Positions 9,747-18,459 of a DNA stretch of 64,000 nt are shown piece after piece. Within the stretch, counting starts at the first letter, position 1; each line of letters starts with the position of its first letter. The stretch lies in the NCBI GenBank assembly GCA_947501045.1, contig CANMUI010000003.1, positions 124,001 through 188,000 of the forward strand, given 5' to 3'. The translations under genes and the position numbers were made by a program. Origin of the DNA: an uncultured Psychrobacter sp. (GTDB taxonomy: Bacteria; Pseudomonadota; Gammaproteobacteria; Pseudomonadales; Moraxellaceae). The notes under the pieces are model-generated. The model made no database searches and was not told the origin of the DNA. It saw only the letters and a program-made list of their open reading frames with translations.

Positions 9747-10008
9747 TACATAGTCCTCAGTTAATTTATCAAAACATAATAATCGATGCCAATAGATCAG
9801 AATATCGTATCCTATAATCTTACAAGCATAAATATTTATTATCGTACCCCGAAGATTATAAGAGATTTAAAACCCTAGCCTCTATGACTGCTTTGTAACG
9901 TAACGTCAATGTTTGCAACCAATGTTTACGAGCCATATTATAAGAGCTTTAGTTTCTAAACGTTTGTAACTACAATATTTAGTCTTAAATTTTAAGATAT
10001 ATATGCTT

Positions 10009-11232
10009 TTAACTGCGGTAGTCAGCATTTATCTTCACATAGTCATAAGATAAATCACAAGTATAAACCGTATCAGCAGCGTCGCCGCGTGCTAAGTCAA
10101 TTTGAATAGTAATCTCAGGACGGCTCATAACTTCTTTACCAGCAGCTTCGGTATAATCAGGTGCTACACCGCCATTTTGACAAATCATAACTTCATCTAA
10201 CCACACATCAACCTGTTCAGTATCTAAATCTTCGATACCTGCATAACCGACTGCGGCCAAAATTCGCCCCCAATTGGCGTCGCTGGCGAAAAACGCGGTT
10301 TTGACTAGCGGCGAGTGCGCGACCGCATAAGCCACATCACAGCATTCCTGCGTGGTTTTGCCGCCAGTAACCTTTACGGTCATAAACTTAGTAGCGCCTT
10401 CACCATCACGCACGATTAATTGTGCCAAACGTACAAATACTGCGCTTAGAGCAGCAAATAGCTGCTGATAATGAGGATGCTCGGTGCTATCAATGACATC
10501 GGTACTAGCCGTACCTGTAGCAATTAATACACAGCAGTCATTGGTTGAAGTATCACCATCGACGGTGATACGGTTAAAGGACTGCTCATTGATAGCAGTC
10601 AACATCTCTTGCAGTAAGTCAGCAGCGATATGAGCATCGGTCGCCACATAGCCAAGCATGGTAGCCATATTAGGCCGTATCATACCCGAGCCTTTAGAGA
10701 TGCCAGTAATATGGTAGTTTATGCCACCGATCTCAACTTTTTGGCTAGCAACCTTAGGCACGGTGTCCGTAGTACGGATACCGTTAGCAGCTGCAAGCCA
10801 ATTATCTGGTGCTAGATTGGCAAGTGCGGCATCTAGACCTGCTATCACCGCATCACTGTTTAGAGGCTCACCAATAACGCCTGTTGAGAACGGCAATACG
10901 GCACTGCTATCTACACCAGCTTTACTAGCCAAAGTAGCGCAGATCTCTTGAGCACGGCGTTTGCCATCAGCCCCTGTTCCAGCATTGGCATTGCCAGTAT
11001 TGGTCACCAAATAGCGGGGGCTGGTTTTGGCAAAATGCTCACGAAGCACCCGTACCGGAGCGGCGCAAAAGGTATTTTTGGTAGTGACAACCGCAGTAGT
11101 TGCCGTATCATTAATCTCCATCACGACTAAATCATCGCGATCCTTGTAGCGCACGCCTGCCGCTGTAGCGCTAAGCCTAATGCCATCAATAGAATAAATA
11201 GTATCGGGTACTGCCGTATTGCCAACAGCCAT
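10009..11232 (-). CDS. argJ: Bifunctional ornithine acetyltransferase / N-acetylglutamate synthase
   Basis: Arginine biosynthesis: moves the acetyl group from N-acetylornithine to glutamate, recycling it. 407 residues, the normal length. The self-cleavage site that yields the alpha and beta chains is in MIRPNMATMLGYV (Ala-Thr bond, Thr being the new N-terminal nucleophile); the downstream RITVDGDTSTND and SDANWGRILAAVGYAG blocks are family hallmarks. Whether it also uses acetyl-CoA cannot be told from the chain. The start ATG has AAGGA seven bases upstream. No other arg genes are nearby. Three 14-bp tandem repeats lie just upstream. Confidence 0.95.
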   Translation of the reverse strand: MAVGNTAVPDTIYSIDGIRLSATAAGVRYKDRDDLVVMEINDTATTAVVTTKNTFCAAPVRVLREHFAKTSPRYLVTNTGNANAGTGADGKRRAQEICATLASKAGVDSSAVLPFSTGVIGEPLNSDAVIAGLDAALANLAPDNWLAAANGIRTTDTVPKVASQKVEIGGINYHITGISKGSGMIRPNMATMLGYVATDAHIAADLLQEMLTAINEQSFNRITVDGDTSTNDCCVLIATGTASTDVIDSTEHPHYQQLFAALSAVFVRLAQLIVRDGEGATKFMTVKVTGGKTTQECCDVAYAVAHSPLVKTAFFASDANWGRILAAVGYAGIEDLDTEQVDVWLDEVMICQNGGVAPDYTEAAGKEVMSRPEITIQIDLARGDAADTVYTCDLSYDYVKINADYRS

Positions 11233-11260
11233 ATTAAAATCCTTCTTGATAAGGGTTTAG

Positions 11261-11302
11261 TTTTGAGTACTGATTTTTAAGTACTAAGTTTTAGGTACTA
11301 AA
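11261..11302. repeat. Three tandem 14-bp repeats upstream of argJ
   Basis: Units start at 11261, 11275 and 11289 and share TTTT-R-R-GTACT: TTTTGAGTACTGAT, TTTTAAGTACTAAG, TTTTAGGTACTAAA. They lie 29-70 bases before the argJ ATG, between argJ and xthA. They may be slippage debris or repeated protein-binding sites. Confidence 0.6.
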
Positions 11303-11349
11303 GATAAAACATATAAATATAATTGGAAGACAAACCTTTTTTACTTATA

Positions 11350-12171
11350 TCAGATATTAAAATCAAATGCTGACCAAATAGGCGCATGATCAGAGGGTTT
11401 CTCCATCGCTCGCAGCTCATAGCTGATTCCAGCAGCCACGCACTGGTGTTTCAAATCAGCGCTGCAAAGAATATGGTCGATACGTAAACCGCGCTTAGGA
11501 TCGTCATCAAAGCCGCGACTACGATAGTCAAACCAGCTGTACAGCTCCGTACTCTCTGGATAATGCAAACGATAGGTATCTGTCAGCTCACGCGCCATCA
11601 ACTCACTATACCATTCGCGCTCCTCAGGTAAGAATGAGGTTTTTCTATTTTTAAGCCAGCGTTTGGCGTTGGCCTCGCCAATCCCGACATCAATATCCTC
11701 AGGTGCAATATTCATATCACCCATAATAATAAGTGAGCGTCCTTCTGCTTTTAGAGTATCGATATAGGCGATCAAATCAGCATAATAAGCGCGTTTCATC
11801 GGAAATTTAATAGGATGATCTTCGCTTTCACCCTGCGGAAAATAACCATTTAACACATCAACCTCGCGCCCTTGTAATTCATAGCGCGCATGAATAAAAC
11901 GCTTTTGCGCGTCATCATCTTCCCAAGGGAAGCCTTTTTGTACAAATATAGGAGCAGCTTTAGATAATAGCGCTACACCATAATGTGCTTTTTGACCGAA
12001 ATACTCGACATGATAACCTAAACTCTCAACTTTTTTGAGCGGAAACTGTTCGTCATGAACCTTAGTTTCTTGTAGTCCCATGACCTCAGGAGCGATGACA
12101 TCTCGTATTGCCTCCAGCTGATGCTGACGAGCGCGAATACCATTGATATTAAAACTGACAAAACGGGTCAT
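11350..12171 (-). CDS. xthA: Exodeoxyribonuclease III
   Basis: AP endonuclease and 3'-5' exonuclease of base-excision repair, 273 residues, as usual. The EEP-fold motifs appear in order: VSFNINGIRAR at the N-terminus, LQETKV (metal-binding Glu), GDMNIAPEDIDVG, LRIDHILCS and the final SDHAPIW with the catalytic His. The upstream argJ is only about 115 bases downstream of its stop on the same strand, but the repeats and distance suggest a separate promoter. Its own promoter region, shared with the divergent thioesterase, holds two overlapping inverted repeats. Confidence 0.95.
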   Translation of the reverse strand: MTRFVSFNINGIRARQHQLEAIRDVIAPEVMGLQETKVHDEQFPLKKVESLGYHVEYFGQKAHYGVALLSKAAPIFVQKGFPWEDDDAQKRFIHARYELQGREVDVLNGYFPQGESEDHPIKFPMKRAYYADLIAYIDTLKAEGRSLIIMGDMNIAPEDIDVGIGEANAKRWLKNRKTSFLPEEREWYSELMARELTDTYRLHYPESTELYSWFDYRSRGFDDDPKRGLRIDHILCSADLKHQCVAAGISYELRAMEKPSDHAPIWSAFDFNI

Positions 12172-12258
12172 GCGATATCCTATATAAATAATTACAATTT
12201 CTGAGCAAGCTTATTTAGAGCAAATTAAAACGGTTATGATAACAGACTTGCAGCGCGC

Positions 12259-12290
12259 TAAGTGTTGCGTGGACACTTATCTTAAGATAA
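12259..12290. promoter_or_regulatory. Overlapping inverted repeats in the xthA / thioesterase divergent promoter
   Basis: TAAGTGT (12259-12265) pairs with ACACTTA (12273-12279) across a seven-base spacer, and the right arm runs into a perfect 14-bp palindrome TTATCTTAAGATAA (12277-12290). It is 88 bases from the xthA start and 72 from the thioesterase start, a fitting place for an operator. Which protein binds is unknown. Confidence 0.4.
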
Positions 12291-12361
12291 AGTAGAAAAT
12301 TTATTTGTATACAAAAAAATATTGTCTTGCCATTTACTAGACATTTTTCACTAGATACTTT

Positions 12362-12949
12362 ATGAGTCCAACTATGACCCCTTCAACATCAAACGCCCCT
12401 ACCTCACCATTATTTGCTACCGACTATCGTATCTATATCAATCATACCGACGCAGGCGGTATAGTCTACCATGCCAATCATTTGGTATTCTTTGAAAACT
12501 GCCGCCGCGACTGGTTTACTAAGCTTGGCTTAAACGGTTACTTTTTGCACGATGATGATGGTCAGATTCAGCACTTTGTAGTCAGTCAAATCGACCTTAA
12601 ATATCGTAAAGCTATTCTTTTAGATGAAATCATCGAGGTACAAATTGATAAGGTTGAACTAAAACCTGCCAGCATTATATTTTATCAAAGCATTCATCGT
12701 GGTTTGTCAGCACAAGAAGAGACACAAAATCCTAACGCTAAAAGTTTAGATACCTTGCTCAGTAGTGCCAAAATTGTAATTGCTTGTGTCCAAAATCAAG
12801 CCAAGCCTGAATCATCGCCCTCAACAGATGCTCACTCCTCAAGCTTAGCTACTACTACTAATAACTCACCAATACGGCCAATACGAGTACCCAAGAAGCT
12901 GCAAGAGGTTATTCAACAAGCGGTCAGTACCCACAACAAAACACAATGA
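12362..12949 (+). CDS. YbgC/FadM-type acyl-CoA thioesterase with C-terminal extension
   Basis: Hotdog-fold (4HBT) thioesterase. The catalytic motif TDAGGIVYHANHLVFFENCR, with the Asp that activates water, sits at about residues 30-50, and the core runs to about residue 143 (KIVIACVQN). A low-complexity Ser/Thr/Ala stretch of roughly 30 residues is then inserted before the conserved end PIRPIRVPKKLQEVI, making 195 residues against about 135 for YbgC. It is not beside tol-pal genes, the usual home of ybgC. No strong ribosome site is seen; Met5 (12374) is an alternative start. Confidence 0.85.
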   Translation: MSPTMTPSTSNAPTSPLFATDYRIYINHTDAGGIVYHANHLVFFENCRRDWFTKLGLNGYFLHDDDGQIQHFVVSQIDLKYRKAILLDEIIEVQIDKVELKPASIIFYQSIHRGLSAQEETQNPNAKSLDTLLSSAKIVIACVQNQAKPESSPSTDAHSSSLATTTNNSPIRPIRVPKKLQEVIQQAVSTHNKTQ

Positions 12950-13429
12950 TTTTGTGAGTGTTTGCTTTACTTCTCCATAATCCTGATGATAATCGATAAC
13001 CTGTGAGAATTTATAGGTGATTGGTCAGGCTTATGTTGACTCAATTATATAGTCAATTGTCTACTATTTTTTATAAACTATTCAGTTTATGTGATGGAAT
13101 ATAATATTAAGTTACGTACATGTTACTATTTAGTAAGAATACAATATGATCTTTATTATTATCTAGTAGCTATTTCGTAGACTAAACTTAATATAGTAGC
13201 CTAATGCAATCTTATAACTGATAAGCGCTTATATTAGATGAAAAGTAAGATATCGATCTATATGATGTCAACTACTAGTGAATAAGTATGTCATAGCGTA
13301 TTGATGGACAAGGATGTTGGTTCATTGTGTAAGCTAATCGTTTAAATTAGTAGATGTTTTAGCAAATACAACTATTCAATGAACGTCTTCTTGTCAGCCC
13401 TTTTATAGCTATCATTATACTTAAGGACT
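12950..13429. other. Long AT-rich region upstream of fadD
   Basis: 480 bases without a credible gene. It holds a TTGACT / AGTCAA inverted repeat at 13036-13056. Such a long leader before a fatty-acid gene fits transcriptional control, but I cannot identify a promoter with confidence. Confidence 0.5.
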
Positions 13430-13435
13430 ATGACA

Positions 13436-15127
13436 ATGAATATGGACAAACCGTGGTTGAATCAATACCCCTCTAATGTACCTAAGAGTATTAATCCTAA
13501 TCAATATAGTAGCTTGATAGAGCTATACGGCGAATGCTTTAACCGCTTTCGGATGCATCCGATGAGTATTTGTATGGGCGTCACCCATACTTATGGTGAT
13601 GTCGATGAAGCATCCTTAGCAGTTGCCGCATGGCTACAAGCACAAAATTTGCCTACAGGTAGTGTTGTAGCCTTGATGATGCCGAATGTTCCGCAGTATC
13701 TACCTACTATGATAGGTATACTACGTGCAGGTTTTATTTGTACCCCTATCAATCCTCTATATACGGGACGCGAGCTGCGTCATCAGTTAAATGATTCTGG
13801 CGCGAAAGTAATATTCATCGTTGATAATTTTGCCCAAGCGCTCGAACAAGTAGTCGATGAAACAGCTATCGAGCGTATCGTCCTCTCCAAAATGGGTGAT
13901 ATGATGGGATTCAAAGGTGTTTTGGTCAATACGATCATTCGCCAAGTCAAACGTTTGGTTCCTAAATACAAACTCAATGACCCCAAACATGAAGTGACTA
14001 AGTTCCCTGAAGTACTTAAACAGGGTAAAAATTTACCTTTTGAGCCTCCAAAGACGACGTTAGAGCAGACTGCTTTTTTACAATACACTGGCGGTACTAC
14101 TGGACTATCAAAAGGTGCCCTACTGTCTCAGAGTAATGTTGTCGCAGCAGCTTTACAGTCGGAAGCTTGGACTCGTCCTATCACTACAGAGTTTGCAGAC
14201 GCCTATATTAATATGGTCATGGCGCTGCCGCTGTATCATATTTTTGCCTTTATGCTTAGCTTACTCGGTATGCGTTCAGGCTACACTTTTATACTCGTAC
14301 CCAATCCTCGTGATATGCCAGGGTTTGTCAAAACACTATCTAAGCAGCCTTTTCACATCTTTCCTGGTGTCAACACGCTATTTAAAGGCTTGCTAGCTCA
14401 GCCAAACTTCAAATATCTAGATTTTAGCTCACTACGTATCTCATTAGCAGGCGGGATGGCGGCAACTAAGCAGACAGCAGAGCAATGGCTAGACGTTACT
14501 GGCTGTCCTATGATCGAAGGTTGGGGTATGACAGAATGCGTCGCAGTAGGCACCTCCAATATTATTACAGATGATAAATTCAACGGTACTATTGGCATTC
14601 CAGGAGCCAGTATAGATATCATTATTATTGATGAACACGACGAGCCGGTCAGTACCCATCAGGCTGGTGAGATGTGTATCAAAGGCCCAAATGTTACCTC
14701 AGGTTATTTTAATCATAATAATCAGGATGTTTTTACTAAAGACGGCTACTTTCGTACTGGCGATATTGTGAGTATGGATGAAAAAGGCTATTTGACTTTA
14801 CTCGATCGCAAAAAAGATATGATTTTGGTGTCAGGATTCAATGTCTATCCAAACGAGCTTGAATCAGTTATGCTCGACTGTGATGGCATTGTTGACTGCG
14901 CGGTAATCGGTATTCCTGATGAGCGTCAAGGGGAAGCTATTAAATTATATGTAATACCAGCAGACAACAATGTCACTAAAGAGATTATCAAGGACTTTGC
15001 GCTAGATAATCTTACGGGCTATAAATGCCCACAGCATATTGAATTTGTCAGTGAGCTGCCAAAATCTAATGTTGGCAAAGTATTGCGGCAAAAATTACGT
15101 GAGCAGCATCTGGCGAACTATGCGTAA
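13436..15127 (+). CDS. fadD: Long-chain fatty acid-CoA ligase
   Basis: Activates fatty acids with ATP and CoA for beta-oxidation, at the inner face of the membrane. The AMP-binding P-loop YTGGTTGLSKGALLS (about 217-231), the EGWGMTE motif, FRTGDI and the C-terminal LDRKKDMILVSGFNVYP linker are all present; about 563 residues, like E. coli FadD. The frame opens at 13430, but AAGGA at 13423 lies only two bases before that ATG and eight before the one at 13436, which I therefore choose. It converges on a minus-strand acyl-CoA dehydrogenase/phosphotransferase/SDR cluster through a shared terminator. Chain-length specificity cannot be told. Confidence 0.9.
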   Translation: MNMDKPWLNQYPSNVPKSINPNQYSSLIELYGECFNRFRMHPMSICMGVTHTYGDVDEASLAVAAWLQAQNLPTGSVVALMMPNVPQYLPTMIGILRAGFICTPINPLYTGRELRHQLNDSGAKVIFIVDNFAQALEQVVDETAIERIVLSKMGDMMGFKGVLVNTIIRQVKRLVPKYKLNDPKHEVTKFPEVLKQGKNLPFEPPKTTLEQTAFLQYTGGTTGLSKGALLSQSNVVAAALQSEAWTRPITTEFADAYINMVMALPLYHIFAFMLSLLGMRSGYTFILVPNPRDMPGFVKTLSKQPFHIFPGVNTLFKGLLAQPNFKYLDFSSLRISLAGGMAATKQTAEQWLDVTGCPMIEGWGMTECVAVGTSNIITDDKFNGTIGIPGASIDIIIIDEHDEPVSTHQAGEMCIKGPNVTSGYFNHNNQDVFTKDGYFRTGDIVSMDEKGYLTLLDRKKDMILVSGFNVYPNELESVMLDCDGIVDCAVIGIPDERQGEAIKLYVIPADNNVTKEIIKDFALDNLTGYKCPQHIEFVSELPKSNVGKVLRQKLREQHLANYA

Positions 15128-15196
15128 AACATTAGGCTTAACACACTATGCTTAACACAAAAGACATTACTCTATTTTGGAGTCAGGCATAAAACT

Positions 15197-15233
15197 AAAA
15201 AAGACCCTTTAAATATTTAAAGGGTCTTTTTAC
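15197..15233. terminator. Bidirectional terminator fadD / SDR
   Basis: Perfect stem AAAAGACCCTTTAAA / TTTAAAGGGTCTTTT (with ATA centre), A-run left and T-run right, between two convergent genes. Confidence 0.9.
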
Positions 15234-15253
15234 TACCAGTTAGGTTTAGTGAA

Positions 15254-16123
15254 TTAACTTATTTTATTGACTACGTTAAGGGGTAAATGTTTCATAGCGT
15301 GACCTACGATAGACCAAGGCAAACTGGGTACGCAGGCTTCCGTGACTTCATGTTCAATCGCTGCAACTATAGCCCGCGTGCCTTTGTCAGCGTTTACCTC
15401 AAACGGTAACGGCTTGGCATTGGTATTGATCTCGGTACGAATATAACCGGGATAAATAGTAGATACTTTTATAGGCAGCTTATCAAGTAGCATATCAGCA
15501 CGGATGCCTTCTGCCAAATGAGCTAGACCTGCTTTACTAGCACCGTATGTAGTCATATGTTTAGGTAAACCGCGCATAGCTGACATACTTGATATCACTA
15601 CTAGATGACCACTGTTTTGATCGCGAAATATTTTCATCGCCGCTTCACACTGCGCTAGTGCCGATATAAAGTTAATCTCAGCAGTACGGCGATTAGTCTC
15701 AAAACGACCCTTACCAATACGGCGGCTCTCGCCAACACCTGCATTAACAATCACACGATCAATATGACTAAAGTCTTTTGCAAAAGCGTTGAACACCTCA
15801 AATATGGCATCATAGTCGGCAACATCTAATACTCGATACTCAATACGAATTTGAGGATATTGTTCCATCAGCTCTGCTTTTAATTGTTCTAAGCGTTCGC
15901 TACGGCGTGCGCAGATAGCCAAATTGTAACCCAGTTTTGCAAACAATCTTGCCATACCCTCGCCAAGACCTGAGCTGGCACCTGTGATCAATACGGTTTT
16001 GCCCTGTCCCACTTGCTGCTTGGTTAGACCTTTTAAATAGCGTGCTGGTTGTAAAGCACTCGACACCTGATCTTTGCCATTTTTGACCGTTTGCGTCATC
16101 AAGTTCTTAAGCTTATGTTGCAT
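15254..16123 (-). CDS. Short-chain dehydrogenase/reductase (SDR)
   Basis: NAD(P)-dependent oxidoreductase of 289 residues. A Rossmann TGASSGLG motif lies at about 47-54 after an N-terminal tail of some 40 residues, followed by the NAG motif, catalytic Ser in VISSMSAM and YGASK (Tyr and Lys). ARR after the second strand hints at NADP(H) preference. Last gene of a minus-strand group with a histidine phosphatase, an APH-like phosphotransferase and an acyl-CoA dehydrogenase, though 212 bases separate it from the phosphatase and it may have its own promoter. Likely acts on an acyl-CoA-linked or lipid substrate, an inference from the neighbours. Confidence 0.85.
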   Translation of the reverse strand: MQHKLKNLMTQTVKNGKDQVSSALQPARYLKGLTKQQVGQGKTVLITGASSGLGEGMARLFAKLGYNLAICARRSERLEQLKAELMEQYPQIRIEYRVLDVADYDAIFEVFNAFAKDFSHIDRVIVNAGVGESRRIGKGRFETNRRTAEINFISALAQCEAAMKIFRDQNSGHLVVISSMSAMRGLPKHMTTYGASKAGLAHLAEGIRADMLLDKLPIKVSTIYPGYIRTEINTNAKPLPFEVNADKGTRAIVAAIEHEVTEACVPSLPWSIVGHAMKHLPLNVVNKIS

Positions 16124-16335
16124 AGACCATCCTTTGGATATTTTTGTACAGTACTACAATAAAATGTACGCTATCAGAAAAGTATTAGAAAATAAAAGAG
16201 TATTATAATGTCTATCTTTGAGTATAAGGATAGTGGTTGTGTATCAAAACTATTCTTACACCGAAGCATTTATAATACACTCACAACCATAGCTAGCATG
16301 TCTGTAAACTATGCTGTTATTAGTTAATATATTCA

Positions 16336-17088
16336 TTAGCGCCAAGTTACAAAACGCTCACCTTTATCGAACAAGTGACTGTATTCATTCAAAGATAACA
16401 GATTTGGGGTTTGATTAGGTAACATGATGGAGGTTACCCCAGTGTTGACCAGGCTTCTATTAATTTGATAAGCCGTTTGACTACCTTGATGGAGCAATTT
16501 AGCAGTAATCGCAGCAATAACGCCGCCTGAAGTAAATACCAGCACGGTACTATTATGCTGTAGATGATTCATTTGCGCTACTCGATTTTGCACTTGCTCA
16601 AGAGCTTTTTGGGCGCGGTTACTAAACTGTGGCCAACTCTCAATATAATCTGTATCACTATCGCCTGCGTGCCAGCGCTGCATAGCCAAATGAAACAACT
16701 CGCCTAAACGATCTTTGGGCGCGTCCGCTTTGGCAAGCTCTGCATCTATAGCAGCCTGACTGGTAAAAGCAGGGTTTGATTTGATAAAAACGTCTTTGTG
16801 ATTAAATTCAGCAAACTCGTCAATCACATAACTCTCAGGAGCTGATAAGTCCAATATAGGCTCATTTGAGCTGGCAGTTACTGAGTGCTGATAGGCTTCC
16901 CAAAAGTGACGCGCAGAGTCGCGTTGCCGAACTAAGTTGCCACTAAATACGGCGTCAATACGGCGCTGAGTATTGGCGTAATGTTGACCGAGCAAGCTTG
17001 CTTGGGTGCAGCCAAGCTTTGAGAGCTGATCGTAGTTTTGTTGTCCAAATGAGGCCTGGCCATGCCTTGCCAACAAAATAGTTGTCAT
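16336..17088 (-). CDS. Histidine phosphatase family protein
   Basis: Phosphoglycerate-mutase-like hydrolase of 250 residues. The N-terminal RHGQASFG holds the His that takes the phosphate; the second conserved His seen in related enzymes would be expected near VLVFTSGGVIAAI, where Ser-Gly replaces the more common His-Gly. That gap, if real, would make the second catalytic histidine atypical. It begins 27 bases after the phosphotransferase gene, so co-transcription is likely. In this setting a phosphatase that reverses or completes the neighbour's phosphorylation is a reasonable guess. Confidence 0.8.
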   Translation of the reverse strand: MTTILLARHGQASFGQQNYDQLSKLGCTQASLLGQHYANTQRRIDAVFSGNLVRQRDSARHFWEAYQHSVTASSNEPILDLSAPESYVIDEFAEFNHKDVFIKSNPAFTSQAAIDAELAKADAPKDRLGELFHLAMQRWHAGDSDTDYIESWPQFSNRAQKALEQVQNRVAQMNHLQHNSTVLVFTSGGVIAAITAKLLHQGSQTAYQINRSLVNTGVTSIMLPNQTPNLLSLNEYSHLFDKGERFVTWR

Positions 17089-17115
17089 AATTAAGATGAT
17101 CCCTAGTCTTACATT

Positions 17116-18378
17116 TTATAAGTTATCGAAATAGCTTTTTGGCAAAATACTCTTGACGATCGATTGTACAGGGCTTGGCAGCTGATTAATCATATCAGCA
17201 TCTACGCCCCTATCCTGCAAGTGCGGCTGTACATGACTGGTAAATAAAGCCGCGCCTTCATATTGAGCAATTAGTTTAAGACACTTAGCATGCAATACAT
17301 GATTAATAATCCAAAAGTTTTTAAAAGCAGGGTTTTGGGTCTGCTTATGGTAATAACGATAATAAATCTGCTGCACAATACCGGCTAAGCGAAACAGTCC
17401 AAAGACTTCATAGAACGTCCAATTGTCAACTTGTAGTCCTGTCCTGTCAAGATAGTAAGCGACGACCTCATCACGAGTCATCATGCCATCCAAATGGGTG
17501 GGCTGCCGCCGTGATTGCTGCATAACTAAATTATCATCAGCCTCAATCCAGTACGCAAGAGCGCTACCTAAGTCCATTAATGGATCGCCTAAGGTTGCCA
17601 TCTCCCAATCAAGTACGCCAATTACCTCAGTGGGATCATTGGCATCTAATATTACATTATCAAAACGCCAGTCATTATGAATAACGCAGGTTTTGCTATC
17701 TGCTGGCGTGTGCTTAGTGAGCCACTGCCGCACTAGGGCGTAGCTTGGCACATTGGGCGTCTTGGCCTTGACGTAACGTTTGTTCCAGCCACTCACTTGA
17801 CGCTCGCAGTAACCCTCACCGCGGCCAAGTGCTACTAGATCAGGATGATCTTGATAGTCGACTTCATGCAGCTCAATCAAAGCATCAATGACATTGGTAC
17901 ATAATTCACGTGTTTGCTGAGTAGAAAGATTGACTCCTTTTGGCAAATTAGCCCGAGGAATGATACCCTCCATCCGCTCCATAATATAAAAATCAGCACC
18001 TATAACACTTTCATCAGTACACAGAGCGATCATTTTGGGTACATACGGATAAGCATCTTTTAGAGCTTTTTGTACGGTATATTCGCGTACCATATCATGA
18101 GCGGATTTAGCCTTAGTCCCTTTGGGCGGACGACGCAAAATCAAATCTTGGTTGTCATACTCCAAACGATAAGTCCAGTTGGACGCGCCGCCTGAGAATT
18201 GTGTCACTTTAGGCTCGCCACTAACTTCAACACCTTGTGCTTGTAACCAGCTACTCACTGCTTTAGCATCAAGCTCCTCGCCACTACGAATATCGCCACC
18301 TTTATCTAATACTTTCTCATTTATCGGGTCATCGTTAGCAGAATTAGTTTTGTTATCACTGTTACTTTGATTTGCCAT
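17116..18378 (-). CDS. APH-like phosphotransferase (ACAD10/11 N-domain / LvaA type)
   Basis: Small-molecule kinase of 420 residues with the aminoglycoside-phosphotransferase fold. The catalytic loop is HNDWRFDN (His234, Asp236, Asn241) and the metal-binding DWE follows at 257-259; the conserved SGGASNWTYRL near residue 62 forms the nucleotide-binding turn. Despite the fold it is not expected to give antibiotic resistance: this subfamily is found beside or fused to acyl-CoA dehydrogenases, as in human ACAD10/ACAD11 and in LvaA of the levulinate pathway, where it phosphorylates 4-hydroxyacyl-CoA. Ribosome site AAGGACT at 8 bases. The dehydrogenase lies 81 bases upstream. Confidence 0.85.
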   Translation of the reverse strand: MANQSNSDNKTNSANDDPINEKVLDKGGDIRSGEELDAKAVSSWLQAQGVEVSGEPKVTQFSGGASNWTYRLEYDNQDLILRRPPKGTKAKSAHDMVREYTVQKALKDAYPYVPKMIALCTDESVIGADFYIMERMEGIIPRANLPKGVNLSTQQTRELCTNVIDALIELHEVDYQDHPDLVALGRGEGYCERQVSGWNKRYVKAKTPNVPSYALVRQWLTKHTPADSKTCVIHNDWRFDNVILDANDPTEVIGVLDWEMATLGDPLMDLGSALAYWIEADDNLVMQQSRRQPTHLDGMMTRDEVVAYYLDRTGLQVDNWTFYEVFGLFRLAGIVQQIYYRYYHKQTQNPAFKNFWIINHVLHAKCLKLIAQYEGAALFTSHVQPHLQDRGVDADMINQLPSPVQSIVKSILPKSYFDNL

Positions 18379-18459
18379 TCGACAGTCCTTATCACCTGAT
18401 TGTTTTATATTAATTTGGTTATACTTACTTAAGCTATTTTAGAAAATCCACAACTATAA

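Noticed and set aside
17116..18378. Aminoglycoside resistance gene
   Set aside because: The kinase fold is shared, but the sequence belongs to the group paired with acyl-CoA dehydrogenases, and its neighbours are lipid-type enzymes.
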